Below the pieces are notes generated by a model. The model was not told where the DNA came from and ran no database searches. It was given only the letters and a program-made list of their open reading frames with translations. A stretch of DNA of 64,000 nucleotides from Candidatus Zhuqueibacterota bacterium. GTDB lineage: Bacteria > Zhuqueibacterota > Zhuqueibacteria > Thermofontimicrobiales > Thiofontviventaceae. Position 1 is the stretch's first letter, and each line of letters opens with the position of its first letter. A program made the translations under genes and the position numbers. The stretch covers positions 44,806 through 108,805 of the forward strand of contig JAFGDW010000271.1 of NCBI GenBank assembly GCA_016931935.1. Direction: 5' to 3'. Shown piece after piece: positions 21,101 through 31,341 of this stretch.

Positions 21101-22011
21101 GAGTAGCGGGAATCGCGGATAATTTCACGGTCCATTCCATAATCGCCGATCGCATTGCCGGATAAGGTCTGATAGGGTCCCCAGGTATCAGGATATCCCG
21201 GCGGATCGTTCGGTTGATTGACGATGTCCGCTAAAAATAGGTAGGTGTGCGTAGTCACCGGACTGGTCAGGAAACCTGATTTTATTGTAATTGCCCGCAA
21301 CGCGGTCGTGGTGGTGATGGAAATAGCTTCAGTATAGAGTGTCCCGTTGGTTTTGGTAGGGGCGCTGCCATCGGTTGTGTAGTAAATTTGCGCATCTTCC
21401 AGTCCGGATGTAATTTCAACATGAAATGGCGCATTGTAAAATCCGTGTTTTTTGCTGAAAACAGGCCGGGGCAGCAATTGTTGATCTTCAAACTGATTTA
21501 CAGCGCCCGGTGTTGGCAGCGCCGAAAATACATAATCGCCTTCAAAATAGCCATACGACACATTGGATTGCTGTTCGGGAAAGGCCGGATCGAACGCGGT
21601 TGTTGCGACACCTTCGGGATTAATCAGCGCCAGGTATTCACCAGAGCCGCTCAGTTTAAAATTGGTGTGCAGTTCCAGGCCGGCAGTCGCCCGATCTTTA
21701 CCGGATGCAAAAATAACCAGGTAACCTTTCGCTGTTATAGTCACGTGGGGAAATACCCATTTTTCGAGAGTTGCGGCCTCATCTGAAAGTGACCAGCCGT
21801 GCAAATCGACAGGAGCATCGCTTGCATTGTATAATTCAATCCAGTCAGAATAGTCGCCATTTTCATCCGCTAGCGTGGTTGTGTTCAGCGCCATAAATTC
21901 ATTTATTATGACGGATTGACCAAACAGAAAAAAGGGTGTAGCCAGTACGAACATAATTGATAACAGAAACCATTTGGAGTAGTGAGTTGCAGAAGTAACA
22001 CGTTGTTTCAT
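18160..22011 (-). CDS. CotH kinase family protein with lamin-tail domains, chitobiase-C-like module and T9SS tail
   Basis: VIINEFMALNTTTLADENGDYSDWIELYNAS (LTD); CotH: CGLRIHGGASRLPEKTPKHSFRVAFRSEYG; second LTD LKITEIQYHPQGQDEIDDRSYEFIELKNIG; QNYPNPFNPVTTIRYTL. Confidence 0.88.
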   Translation of the reverse strand: MKQRVTSATHYSKWFLLSIMFVLATPFFLFGQSVIINEFMALNTTTLADENGDYSDWIELYNASDAPVDLHGWSLSDEAATLEKWVFPHVTITAKGYLVIFASGKDRATAGLELHTNFKLSGSGEYLALINPEGVATTAFDPAFPEQQSNVSYGYFEGDYVFSALPTPGAVNQFEDQQLLPRPVFSKKHGFYNAPFHVEITSGLEDAQIYYTTDGSAPTKTNGTLYTEAISITTTTALRAITIKSGFLTSPVTTHTYLFLADIVNQPNDPPGYPDTWGPYQTLSGNAIGDYGMDREIIRDSRYSDYLDDALLQIPTISIVTDKDNLFSHSTAQDTGGIYIYPAPDGTPLGRDWERPVSIEYFDADGTNDFQIDCGLRIHGGASRLPEKTPKHSFRVAFRSEYGASRLNYPLFGDDVATSFNTLILRATYGNTFLHFSSSERRRCQLTHDLWAKKTQHDMGHPAGHGNYANLYINGMYWGVYNPTERLDADWAATYLGGNADDYDVIKDNGELTDGNKQAYQKMISLLNGNIASDAIYQQLQGNNPDGTPNPAYEPYMDVVNFIDYMLINYYGGNWDWDGHNWVTIRNRVEPGKGFQFFSWDAEHILEDVNHNNLNLNTSGSLSSFFQRLLKNNNFKRLLADRIQLHFFNGGALTAEAGRARYIKLAEQIDMAIIAESARWGDYRRDVHQWSGGPYDLYDKQYWLTEYNWITDTYFSGRAVKFLDLVRQAGWFPSITAPTFAINDAPVSDNKINVGDMLSMSATMGTIYYTTDGADPWVAESNSSGGQNSEYVFIPEATDKWAYIPKAAGTDNWRTDINFNHNNWMECMGAPGGIGYDTGSDYSQWITLDVRNYMYQSGSDPNSSCYVRIPFTVQEADLEKYNSLNLYVRYDDGFIAYINGVKMAEFNAPASPVWNSQASAGHEATNLEVFDVSQAMTELVAGMNLMAIQALNTSSSSTDFIISAELRGSNQDTNTSGDNISPSAVDYKAPFRLHHSTHIRARVLSAGEWSTINDIVFMLPSELFNLKITEIQYHPQGQDEIDDRSYEFIELKNIGNSTLDLSGVRFTNGISYAFPLQTALNAGEFIVLAASPYYFQQRYGFAPFDRYDGLLDNGGERITLLNADNDTLLTLRYNDRDPWPTSADGSGYSLVPTSVNPTDDLRTADQWRASLEINGSPGRDDNESSAVDIPTVSSPDRFELLQNYPNPFNPVTTIRYTLNAAGHVTLIVYDVLGREIRTLVDERQDAHSYAIQFDASDLTSGVYIYRLSVRDKFTATKKLVLIR

Positions 22012-22390
22012 GAATAACCCTCTTTGTATTAATTTGAGATTGCGTATGGATTCCAGGAGCTATTTTTCAGGAAGGCTGTTAAATGTAGTCATTTTTCAAT
22101 CGGAACGATTTTCGATGTTCCGGAGATTTTGGAAATCAAAACAGCAATCGTTATTAAATAATTTCGGCTGGTTTAAATAAATCTGAAAGTTACATGGCAG
22201 TTTGTGTTTGTTCTTGATTTAAATGACTGAAATAGTAATAAACTTGATGATAAAATTGTTCATGTCATTATACAAAATGGCAGGAATAAATGCAAGGGAA
22301 ATAAAAACTGCCATGAACGGACAGAGCGTGGAATTGGTATGGATTTCTCGTTATACCAAGTTGTACTAAATTCATTATCCTTGAAAAAAA

Positions 22391-22428
22391 CGACTTCAGC
22401 CAACACATGAAAAATGTGGCTGAAGTCG
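22391..22428 (-). terminator. Terminator of the GH3 gene
   Basis: CGACTTCAGCCA...TGGCTGAAGTCG 12-bp stem with adjacent A-run on + (U-run on -). Confidence 0.75.
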
Positions 22429-22488
22429 CCGTAACAGATATATTAACCACTAACACTCACCAGACACTATTCTGCTCATCCCTGCATT

Positions 22489-25155
22489 CTATTGCACTTG
22501 TACCAATGCTTGCAATACATTCGATTGCCTCGAATCCAGTTTAGGACCAGGCTGACGGCCGCCGACGGAAATTTCAAATTCGCCGGGCTGAATTTCCCGT
22601 TTGAATGCTTCGTTGATGACAGAAAAATCATTTGGCTGCAATACAAACGACACTGTTTGGGTTTCTCCCGGCTGTAAATTGATGCGTGTGAATCCTTTCA
22701 GTGATCGAATCGGTACAGGAACTGTTGCTGACTTGTTAGCGAGATAAAGCTGCACCACTTCATCGCCGGCTAATTTTCCGGTGTTTTTTACATCCACGGA
22801 AACGGTCACCTGATCACCGGCTTTGCAGGTCTTGTTGGCAACCAGATTATCATATTGAAAAGTTGTGTAGCTCAATCCATACCCGAACGGGTATAGTGGC
22901 TCGCCTTTAAAGTATCGGTAAGTCTGATTGATCATGTGATATTCTTCAAACGGCGGCAGATCGTCCACGGATTTGTAAAATGTCACCGGCAAGCGGCCGC
23001 CTGGATTGTACTTGCCGAATATCACGTCGGCAATTGCCGTGCCGCTGGCTTGTCCCGGATACCATGCTTCGATGATCGCGGGAATATTCTCGTTCTCCCA
23101 ATTCACTGCCAGCGCGCTGCCATTAAGCAGTACCAGCACGATGGGTTTACCGAGCGTGTGGATCGACTTTATTAAATCTTCCTGTACTTCCGGCAGATCG
23201 AGACGAGTGCGGTCGCCGCCGCGGAAACCTTCAATTTTAATGCGCATTTCTTCTCCTTCGAGCCGGGAGGTCAGTCCCATACACATAACTACCACATCGG
23301 CTTTTTGGGCTGCGTCAATTGCCTTCTGTTTTAGCAGATCGATGGGTTCATACCACACTAGTTGTACCTGGGCATCTGCATACGATTCGGATGCATCCAC
23401 TTTAATATCGTATTCTTTCCCGGCCTTTAATTCAATTTTATCGGAAGCAACCAGCCGGGGATCGGCAAATTCGTTGAAAAAGTGGTATCTGGTAGTTGCA
23501 ATTTGTTTCCCATCCAGATAAATTTGCGTGTTACATGTGCTGATAATGCCCAATTGATATGTACCGTTATGATCGGGTTTAAGTTTGCCTGTCCAGTGCA
23601 CGCTGAAATTATCGTCGTCCATATCTGCGCGCGGAGCGGCGTCGTACCAGTTCGCATCAATATTTTTCACGGTGGAAGTATAAAGTGGCTTGCCCTTGTA
23701 TTCCTTGTTCGCGAAAAATTCAGCCTTCAATCCCTGTTGGCCAGTGTCGGTGAGTAAAAATTCTGATGGAATAACGTGATAGACTGGCATCCCCTCGGCC
23801 AATTCGCAGCCCTGTTCGTACAAGACTTTTATATTGGGAGACACTGCTTCGCTGATGCCACGCAACGGCGTGACCGGATCAGATGGAACCCCGTTATAAT
23901 TTCCCAACAGCATTAGCCATTGGTCAGAATTAGGGCCGATGACGGCAATGGTATTGATTTTTGATTTATCGAGCGGTAAAAGGCCATCGTTATTTTTGAG
24001 AAGCACAATACTTTCGCGCGCGGCCTTTAGCGCCAACTCCCGGTTGGCCTGGCAATCCAGCGTTTCATAGGGAATTTTGGCATACGTTACCAAATCGTCC
24101 GGATCGAACATTCCCAATTTGAAGCGAGCAGTAAATAATCGTTGGACAGCAACGTCAATATCCGCTTCAGAGAGCAGGCCTTTTTCCACGGCTTTTTTCA
24201 GACTCTCATATGTCCGGCCACAATTCAAATCACATCCGGAGATTACGCCCAGCGCGGCAGCTTCCTCAGAAGTTTTTACAAGCTTGTGGTTCAGGTAAAT
24301 ATCATTAATCGCGCCGCAGTCAGAAACTATATAGCCGTTAAAATTCCATTCCTGTCGTAAAATGCGGTTCATCAAATGATCACTACCGCAACACGCCTCG
24401 CCATTGTAACGATTGTAGGCACACATTGCCGAATATGCCTTGCCATCTTTAATTCCCATCTCAAATTGCGGGAGATACGTTTCGCGGAAGTCACGTTCAT
24501 CGGTGAGAGCATCAAACGTATGACGTTCCGGCTCCGGACCGTTGTGAACAGCGTAGTGCTTCACCGTAGCGATGGTTTTGAAATATTTTGGGTCATCACC
24601 TTGAAGTCCTTTAATAAATTGCACTGCCATTTTGCCTGTCAAATACGGATCTTCGCCGTACGTTTCCTGACCCCGTCCCCAACGCGGATCGCGGAAAATA
24701 TTGATATTGGGCGACCACATCGTCAATCCCTGGTAACGGTTGCGTTTGCCTCTGCGGATGAATTCGTGATGCTTGGCGCGGGCTTCATCGGAGATAACGG
24801 TGGAGAGGCGGAACATCAACTCCTGATCCCACATTGCTCCCAATCCAATTGCCTGGGGAAATACCGTCGCCAGTCCGGCGCGGGCCACACCGTGCAGCGC
24901 TTCGCCCCACCAATCGTATTGGGGAACGCCTAACCGGTCGATCGCCGGTGCGTCATTCATCATTTGACTGATTTTCTCGTCGAGGGTCATTTGGCTGACT
25001 AAATCATTGGCCCGTTGTTCAAAGCTCAGTTCGGGATTGAGCCACAGGAATTTAGTTGCGTCTTGTTGAGCCATTGTAAAACTCGCGTTTAAATACATAA
25101 TTAAACCAACGATTACGGTTGGGAATACATGATACGTTTTCAAACTGTTCGCCAT
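22489..25155 (-). CDS. GH3 family beta-xylosidase/beta-glucosidase with inserted PA14 domain
   Basis: RWGRGQETYGEDPYLTGKMAVQFIKGLQGDDPKYFKTIATVKHYAVHNGPEPERH, GYIVSDCGAI nucleophile region; PA14-like GLKAEFFANKEYKGKPLY; fibronectin III-like C-terminus. Start chosen at MANSLKTY with upstream GAGGAT. Confidence 0.92.
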   Translation of the reverse strand: MANSLKTYHVFPTVIVGLIMYLNASFTMAQQDATKFLWLNPELSFEQRANDLVSQMTLDEKISQMMNDAPAIDRLGVPQYDWWGEALHGVARAGLATVFPQAIGLGAMWDQELMFRLSTVISDEARAKHHEFIRRGKRNRYQGLTMWSPNINIFRDPRWGRGQETYGEDPYLTGKMAVQFIKGLQGDDPKYFKTIATVKHYAVHNGPEPERHTFDALTDERDFRETYLPQFEMGIKDGKAYSAMCAYNRYNGEACCGSDHLMNRILRQEWNFNGYIVSDCGAINDIYLNHKLVKTSEEAAALGVISGCDLNCGRTYESLKKAVEKGLLSEADIDVAVQRLFTARFKLGMFDPDDLVTYAKIPYETLDCQANRELALKAARESIVLLKNNDGLLPLDKSKINTIAVIGPNSDQWLMLLGNYNGVPSDPVTPLRGISEAVSPNIKVLYEQGCELAEGMPVYHVIPSEFLLTDTGQQGLKAEFFANKEYKGKPLYTSTVKNIDANWYDAAPRADMDDDNFSVHWTGKLKPDHNGTYQLGIISTCNTQIYLDGKQIATTRYHFFNEFADPRLVASDKIELKAGKEYDIKVDASESYADAQVQLVWYEPIDLLKQKAIDAAQKADVVVMCMGLTSRLEGEEMRIKIEGFRGGDRTRLDLPEVQEDLIKSIHTLGKPIVLVLLNGSALAVNWENENIPAIIEAWYPGQASGTAIADVIFGKYNPGGRLPVTFYKSVDDLPPFEEYHMINQTYRYFKGEPLYPFGYGLSYTTFQYDNLVANKTCKAGDQVTVSVDVKNTGKLAGDEVVQLYLANKSATVPVPIRSLKGFTRINLQPGETQTVSFVLQPNDFSVINEAFKREIQPGEFEISVGGRQPGPKLDSRQSNVLQALVQVQ

Positions 25156-25267
25156 TTTTAATATCCTCATAAAAAGAATTTACACGTTTATATCTGTTTT
25201 ATCTTTTGTTATCGGTGGGCAAAAAAATAATTCAGGTAGAATGAGCTGAAATAATATATCACTTTTT

Positions 25268-26638
25268 TCAATCGATCACATACGGCTTGCGCATCGGCCG
25301 CGACAACATACTGTTTGCTTCTTCATCATTTTTAAACCGCTCTGTTTCCGGATCCCAGAATAGTTTCCGGTTCAGTTTCATTGCGATGTGATGAAGCAAG
25401 CAGGCGGAACAGGCGCGGTGACCGACTTCAATCGGCGAAATTGGTGGCGTGCGCGTTTTAATGCAATCGAGCCAATTGCCATGTTGATCATCGCTCACGT
25501 ACAGATGAATTTCGTTCGGTCCGATTTCCGATGTGATGATCTTCGGATCGCTGGCATCCAGTGGTTTCACGCCATTTGCATCCGGCACAGGATCGCTGGC
25601 AGTGGCGCGGTAATTTCCGCGCGTCACGAAAATCCAGCCATCGGTGCCCTCGAATTTTATCCCGTTGGGCAATTCATTGCTGACAACCATATGAACACCA
25701 TTGGCGTAATTGGCCTCGGTTCGGAAAATCCCGTGCACGTCCCACAAGCCACTGGTGGGAAATTCGGCGGTGCCCCATACCTCGATTGGGCCGGTGTATT
25801 CGGTATCCATCGCCCAGTGTGCGGAATCGATATGATGCGCGCCCCAGCCGGTAATCATTCCGGCGCCAAACTGTTCGCAGCGCAACCAGCCCGGGCGGCT
25901 GTAATCGTGCTGCGGATGGACGCGCTTTTCGGTGTAATAGACATAGGGAGTGGAACCCAGCCACATATCGTAATTCAAATTTTGTGGAATCGGCATCTCC
26001 GGCTCGTCATCACCGGATGGATCGCCCGGTAAACCGACGTACACGGTTTTCAACTTGCCGATCCGGCCGTTGCGCACTAATTCGGCGGCGTAGCGGAATT
26101 GCGCCCACGAACGCTGCTGACTGCCGATTTGCAGGATGCGATCGGTTTGCTGAACAGCTTTGCTCAACGCCCGGCCTTCGGCAATCGTTAATGAGGCAGG
26201 TTTTTGCAGGTAGACATCTTTGCCCGCCCTAACCGCGTCGATCCCGATCAGTGCATGCCAGTGATCCGGCGTGCTGATGAGCACCGCATCGATCTCCTCG
26301 TTCTGAAGCAACTCGCGATAATTATGATACACTGTTACGCCATCAAACGCAGCGCCAGCCTTTTGCGAGTAATATTGATTGACCAGCGTCTTGGCATCGT
26401 CTGCGCGTTTTGTATCCAGATCACAGACTGCCACAAGCTGAGCATGGTCGTACTTCCACGTATCCGGCATATCGTGCCCCCGGGAAATCCGGCCTGTGCC
26501 AATCGCCCCGACCGTGATGCGATTGCTCGGCGCATTCTTCCCAAACACGCTGGCAGGCACAATCGTCGGAAAACTGCTTAACGCTAGCGATGACGCGATC
26601 GCTGATTTCAGAAATTTTCGTCGTGAAAGTTGTGGCAT
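25268..26638 (-). CDS. Gfo/Idh/MocA family oxidoreductase with Tat signal
   Basis: SRRKFLKSAIASSLALSS twin-arginine signal; VGAIGTGRISRGHDMP Rossmann motif; LQKPASLTIAEGRAL. Confidence 0.92.
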   Translation of the reverse strand: MPQLSRRKFLKSAIASSLALSSFPTIVPASVFGKNAPSNRITVGAIGTGRISRGHDMPDTWKYDHAQLVAVCDLDTKRADDAKTLVNQYYSQKAGAAFDGVTVYHNYRELLQNEEIDAVLISTPDHWHALIGIDAVRAGKDVYLQKPASLTIAEGRALSKAVQQTDRILQIGSQQRSWAQFRYAAELVRNGRIGKLKTVYVGLPGDPSGDDEPEMPIPQNLNYDMWLGSTPYVYYTEKRVHPQHDYSRPGWLRCEQFGAGMITGWGAHHIDSAHWAMDTEYTGPIEVWGTAEFPTSGLWDVHGIFRTEANYANGVHMVVSNELPNGIKFEGTDGWIFVTRGNYRATASDPVPDANGVKPLDASDPKIITSEIGPNEIHLYVSDDQHGNWLDCIKTRTPPISPIEVGHRACSACLLHHIAMKLNRKLFWDPETERFKNDEEANSMLSRPMRKPYVID

Positions 26639-26755
26639 TTCTTTCTCTTCTTAATATTTTCTGCACCTGATGAGTGATTCTAAATTTCAATGCTGTGAAA
26701 AGGTGATCTGTGATCAGTAATCAATGGTCGGTCACAAAAATTTACGGATAACTGA

Positions 26756-28006
26756 TCACCGATCACCGATTACTGCGGTAACATGTGGTTCGGCAAAGCC
26801 TTGCCAGGCAGCCTCTGCTTTTTCTTTTGAATAGTGATTATTGAACACAAGAAACCGGTATTTCAGACAGTAGCGTCCGCCTGGCTCAAGCGCCCAGTCC
26901 ATATTTCGCATCGGCCAGAAGTTGGTGTATACATCGCCGCGCTCGTTCATGTTGACCGGCCAGACGCGCATCGGTTCGGGATGATTGTAATTAGTGGGGC
27001 AAGACATCATTACTGCGCCGGCATAAGCGTTATCGACTTCACCCTGAACAATGCACCAGCGTGCTCTGTTGCCATCGGCATCGAGCCGTGTCCGGCCTTC
27101 GGATGTTAGAATTTCGCTGTTGTCCTTATTCCACTGTTCCGTGGCGCGCCATCCCATGCCACCGTAACGGTATTCCAGCAGTACCACCGGGCTCTCGCTG
27201 GCACAGCTTAATTCAATCGTGATATCAACGATATATTCATCGCGGCCATTCGGATTATAGACACGCACCGTTTGCAATTCGTTCAGTGCTGCTTTTTTAC
27301 TGCCATCGTGCTTGAAAGCGATGTGCTCCAGCAACGCCCGGAATTCACCAAAAATCGGTCCGTTTTCAATTGCAACAAAATTGACGAACCGACCGGTACC
27401 GAGCCGGTCTTTCAGATTCCAGAAATCAACTGTGTCTGCTTCAAACAACACCCGCGCCCATGAATTCCATATGCCGTAGTGATGGTAGTGATCCGGCGGT
27501 TGAATGCGTGTGAGAATTTGCCCATGTGGCGACCACAATGGATGGATAAAGCCGCTGCGTCGATAGACAGAGTCGATTCCGGCTGGAGGGTACATCGTCG
27601 CGTATCGGTACCCCAACAGGTTTTGTTTTCCCGCATGAATAATGAGTGTGCCATCCTCACGTGTCGCTTCAACGAGATTTTCGTCCGGGATGGCATTTCC
27701 TTGTGTCAATTCATAAACACGGTTTATAGCTGGATTTGATTTTGAATTAATAATCCAATGCAGAATGCGATGTTCACCGTGGCTTATCTGAAAGGCAACC
27801 GGAATTAATTTATCCCCAATTCGTTCCGACAGAATTAGTGTGGAATCGGGGACGAAAGTAATTTCATCAAGGTTAATTTCAACCGGGATATTTAGGCCGT
27901 ATGTCGGTTGAGTCAGAGACGTGGTGAATGTGGCGATGGGTTTGCTGAAGCCGGATCCTGAAATAGTAGTAATAGCTGCTAATAGATAAAGAAATTTTCT
28001 TATCAT
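26756..28006 (-). CDS. PmoA/DUF6807-like family protein
   Basis: 416 aa, signal peptide; SGFIHPLWSPHGQILTRIQPPDHYHHYGIWNSW. Confidence 0.8.
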   Translation of the reverse strand: MIRKFLYLLAAITTISGSGFSKPIATFTTSLTQPTYGLNIPVEINLDEITFVPDSTLILSERIGDKLIPVAFQISHGEHRILHWIINSKSNPAINRVYELTQGNAIPDENLVEATREDGTLIIHAGKQNLLGYRYATMYPPAGIDSVYRRSGFIHPLWSPHGQILTRIQPPDHYHHYGIWNSWARVLFEADTVDFWNLKDRLGTGRFVNFVAIENGPIFGEFRALLEHIAFKHDGSKKAALNELQTVRVYNPNGRDEYIVDITIELSCASESPVVLLEYRYGGMGWRATEQWNKDNSEILTSEGRTRLDADGNRARWCIVQGEVDNAYAGAVMMSCPTNYNHPEPMRVWPVNMNERGDVYTNFWPMRNMDWALEPGGRYCLKYRFLVFNNHYSKEKAEAAWQGFAEPHVTAVIGDR

Positions 28007-28321
28007 CCGTTTTCCTTTGTTATGAAATTGGATGGATAAATAGAATTTATTGTTATTTATATTTAAGAATGTTCATGATGAACTACACAAATATCCAGCT
28101 ACACCATTATAGTGATATTAATTGGACAGGCTGGGAGATACACAAGAATAAACAATCTGTTATTGAGAATGAAAGTGAAACTTCCTACGCAAAATTAGGT
28201 CTATTGCATTTAGGCATATTTCGGACATGACTCAGTTATAAAATTCACTAAATCAGGTTATACCATTGAAGAAAGTTCAGAAGATGATTATTCGTTTTAG
28301 TTGATTTGTTGGGAGCAGCAT

Positions 28322-28720
28322 TTAATTTTCCAGTGCATTCTCCGCATTACTCGTGGTCACCGCAATTATTTTCCAGCCATCGTTTTCCTTATTCCATACG
28401 CGCATGAACCGGTACTTGCCGGTCAGCGGTGTTTTATCGATTTTTCCCTCGATTGTGCTGATTCCTGTCACTATCGCACTGTTATCGTGCATGAATATCA
28501 ATCGATTATGCACATCAATTTTTGATAGCTTGAAATTAGGATTGCAGAAATCCTCCATCAATCTTTCTTTACCCCAGGTGGAACCATCAGAACCAAGAAA
28601 AATATATTTCCTGGAAAAAATTTTGCCAAGAAAAGACAATTCCCCTAATCGCATTGCCTGCAACAGTCTTTCTTCAAGTTGCTGGATTTCTGAATTTAAA
28701 ACAGAGGCATCTAACAACAT
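28322..28720 (-). CDS. NTF2-like / DUF4440 family protein
   Basis: 132 aa SnoaL/DUF4440-like pattern, within the same-strand gene block. Confidence 0.65.
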   Translation of the reverse strand: MLLDASVLNSEIQQLEERLLQAMRLGELSFLGKIFSRKYIFLGSDGSTWGKERLMEDFCNPNFKLSKIDVHNRLIFMHDNSAIVTGISTIEGKIDKTPLTGKYRFMRVWNKENDGWKIIAVTTSNAENALEN

Positions 28721-28779
28721 ACGATTTTTCCTTTATTTGAATTTTCTTGATCTATGATTCCTGAAACCTGATTGCCTGA

Positions 28780-30360
28780 TTATTCCCGCGTGCGCTCCCC
28801 TTTTACAATGCGCCAAATGCCCAACGGATTTTCGTCCTTTAACTCAACGGGAAGTAATGCATCAGGAAAATTCTGATAGCAAACTGGTCGGGTAAACCTG
28901 AAAATCGCTGCCGTGCCCACCGATGTAAAGTGACTATCCGTGGTTGCCGGAAACGGTCCGCCATGAATCATCGAATGACACACCTCGACGCCGGTCGGAT
29001 AGCCGTTGATGATGAGGCGTCCCACTTTCCGCTCGAGAATTGCAATCAGATCAGCATAATTTTTCAGGTCATCCTCGGTGGCATGTAGCGTTGCCGTCAG
29101 ATGGCCCTTTAGATTTTGAGCCGCCTTGATCAGCTCGGATTTTTCATTAGCCGTAATTGCAAGTGTCGACGGTCCAAAAATCTCTTTTTCAAGCTGACTG
29201 TTTGATAGAAAATTTTGGGCATTGGTTGTCAGTAATTGTGGTGTGCCGCGGTAGCCGGATTCGTCGGATGTGCCCTGAGCAGCCGTTTTTATGCCGGATT
29301 GTAAACTTGCTTTGGCAACGCCGTTTTTGTATGCCTGGTGGATACTCTGTGTCAGCATGGTCGCCGCCGGACTAACGCTGAAATTGTCGGCTGTTAGTTT
29401 TTGAAATTGCGTCGCATCATCGGATGCTTCCATGAATACCAGGCCGGGATTGGTACAGAATTGTCCAACACCAAGCGTCACGGATGCGGTTAAGCCATTA
29501 GCAATATCGGCCTTGCGTTCGCTCAGCGCGCCCGGCAGAATGAACACCGGGTTAGTGCTGCTCATTTCGGCATAAACGGGAATTGGTTCCGGGCGTCTGG
29601 CTGCAGCGTCGTATAGCGCCTTGCCACCCTTAAATGAACCAGTGAAGCCAATTGCTTTAATCAATGGATGATTAACAATAGCTATGCCAACATCCGTTGA
29701 TGGGCCGTGCACCATGGAGAATGTACCATTCGGCATATTAGTGCGGCGAATCGCGTTCACAATTGCGTCTGCCACTAATTCGGACGTCCCCGGATGTGCG
29801 GGATGCGCCTTCACCACTACTGTACAACCGGCAGCTAATGCCGAGGCTGTGTCGCCGCCAGCTACGGAAAATGCTAACGGAAAATTACTCGCTCCAAACA
29901 CGCCAACCGGTCCCAGCGCCTTTTGCATGCTGCGGATGTCCGGCTTGGGAGCAGGGTGGCGATCCGGTTCCGCCGGATCAATCCGCGCGTCGACCCACGA
30001 ACCTTCCCGTAACAAACTGGCGAACAGTTTGAGTTGATTGACTGTCCGTCCGCGTTCGCCGGTCAGTCGCGCAGCCGGCAGGCCGGTTTCCTGAATACAG
30101 CGTTCGATCAATGTATCGCCGATGGCCATGATTTCGTCAGCGATGGCTTCAAGAAAGGTTGCGCGTTCGTGTCCGGATGTTTTGCTGTACACCGGAAACG
30201 CCGATTCTGCTTTTTGAATGGCAGCATCAATTTCCTGCGCGGTTGCCTCGTAAAATTGGGGTAACAATTTTTCTGTCGTGTCGGGATTTACAGCTTGAAA
30301 CGTCATCTGGCCGCTTGCCGAGTGTTCATTTCCGATAAAATTTTGTCCGGTAATTTTCAT
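28780..30360 (-). CDS. Alpha-ketoglutaric semialdehyde (2,5-dioxovalerate) dehydrogenase
   Basis: 526 aa ALDH family: GPVGVFGASNFPLAFSVAGGDTASALAAGCTVVVKAHPAHPGTSELV, AIGFTGSFKGGKALYDAAARR, GQFCTNPGLV. Confidence 0.9.
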   Translation of the reverse strand: MKITGQNFIGNEHSASGQMTFQAVNPDTTEKLLPQFYEATAQEIDAAIQKAESAFPVYSKTSGHERATFLEAIADEIMAIGDTLIERCIQETGLPAARLTGERGRTVNQLKLFASLLREGSWVDARIDPAEPDRHPAPKPDIRSMQKALGPVGVFGASNFPLAFSVAGGDTASALAAGCTVVVKAHPAHPGTSELVADAIVNAIRRTNMPNGTFSMVHGPSTDVGIAIVNHPLIKAIGFTGSFKGGKALYDAAARRPEPIPVYAEMSSTNPVFILPGALSERKADIANGLTASVTLGVGQFCTNPGLVFMEASDDATQFQKLTADNFSVSPAATMLTQSIHQAYKNGVAKASLQSGIKTAAQGTSDESGYRGTPQLLTTNAQNFLSNSQLEKEIFGPSTLAITANEKSELIKAAQNLKGHLTATLHATEDDLKNYADLIAILERKVGRLIINGYPTGVEVCHSMIHGGPFPATTDSHFTSVGTAAIFRFTRPVCYQNFPDALLPVELKDENPLGIWRIVKGERTRE

Positions 30361-30363
30361 AAT

Positions 30364-31200
30364 TTATTCCACAGTATTTATTAATGTGCCAATTGGTTGG
30401 ACAGTAATGTGAATTTCATCACCACTTTTTAATGTAATTGTATTCGGAGGTACAACACCTGTACCAGTCATCAGCAAGCTACCAAACGGAAACGTGCATT
30501 CGCGATAAAGAAACGTTACCAATTCATCAAACGTCCGTTTAATTTGGCTGATTTGCACGTTACCGGTGAAAATAGAATTGTCATCGCGATGGATTTCCAG
30601 GTAAATTGTCGTGTCTGGTGGAAGCGGTTCTTTAGTTACATAAACGCACGGCCCGAGCGCCGCACAGCCGTCATACGTTTTGGCCTGTGGCAGGTAAAGC
30701 GGATTTTCGCCCTCGATGCTGCGGGAACTCATGTCGTTGCCGATTGTGTAGCCAACAATTTTTCCGGTTGATGTAATCACCAGCGTCAACTCAGGTTCCG
30801 GCACATCCCAGGATGAATCTTGCCGGATGCGAACTTTGCCGCCGGAACCGACAATCCGGTTGGCGTTGGCTTTGAAGAATAGCTCCGGCCGTTCCGCTTC
30901 GTAGACATGCGCGTAAAAATCACCGCCGCCGGCAGCTTTCGATTCTTCCTGCCGTCCCAGTTTACTGTTGTAGTACGTCACCCCGCTGGCCCATAATTCT
31001 TGTGATAGAATTGGTGGCTCCAACTCGGTTTCGATTAGTCGCTTGCCATTTTCGATCGAAGTTAAGGATGAAGTTAATCTCTGGACGCTGTTGAACAGGT
31101 GATCATCATTGATGACCGAATCCCAGTTTTCATGCTCTAAATAATATTGTTTGGTGTCCTGTTCAAGAAGTATGCCGGTTTTGAGTTTGTAAATTTTCAT
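30364..31200 (-). CDS. Fumarylacetoacetate hydrolase family protein (candidate 2-keto-3-deoxypentonate dehydratase)
   Basis: YTIGNDMSSRSIEGENPLYLPQAKTYDGCAALGPCV; SLLMTGTGVVPPNTITLKSGDEIHI. Start at MKIYKLKTG (ORF extends to 31263). Neighbours support pentonate pathway. Confidence 0.85.
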   Translation of the reverse strand: MKIYKLKTGILLEQDTKQYYLEHENWDSVINDDHLFNSVQRLTSSLTSIENGKRLIETELEPPILSQELWASGVTYYNSKLGRQEESKAAGGGDFYAHVYEAERPELFFKANANRIVGSGGKVRIRQDSSWDVPEPELTLVITSTGKIVGYTIGNDMSSRSIEGENPLYLPQAKTYDGCAALGPCVYVTKEPLPPDTTIYLEIHRDDNSIFTGNVQISQIKRTFDELVTFLYRECTFPFGSLLMTGTGVVPPNTITLKSGDEIHITVQPIGTLINTVE

Positions 31201-31341
31201 GGTGAATTGGTTATATTTGTGCTTGCTTGTAATCGTTCCGCCAGTCTCCGGCGGAGCGGGCAAATTTTGAATGTTGAATTAAAATATTCATTCAAAATTC
31301 AACACTCAACATTCAATATTAAAAAACAGATTCGTGTTCTA

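Noticed and set aside
31268-31320. TTGAATGTTGA/TCAACATTCAA inverted repeat and similar TTCAACACTCAA runs near 32815
   Set aside because: Low-complexity AT-rich repeats widespread between genes; no TSD or element boundary could be defined.
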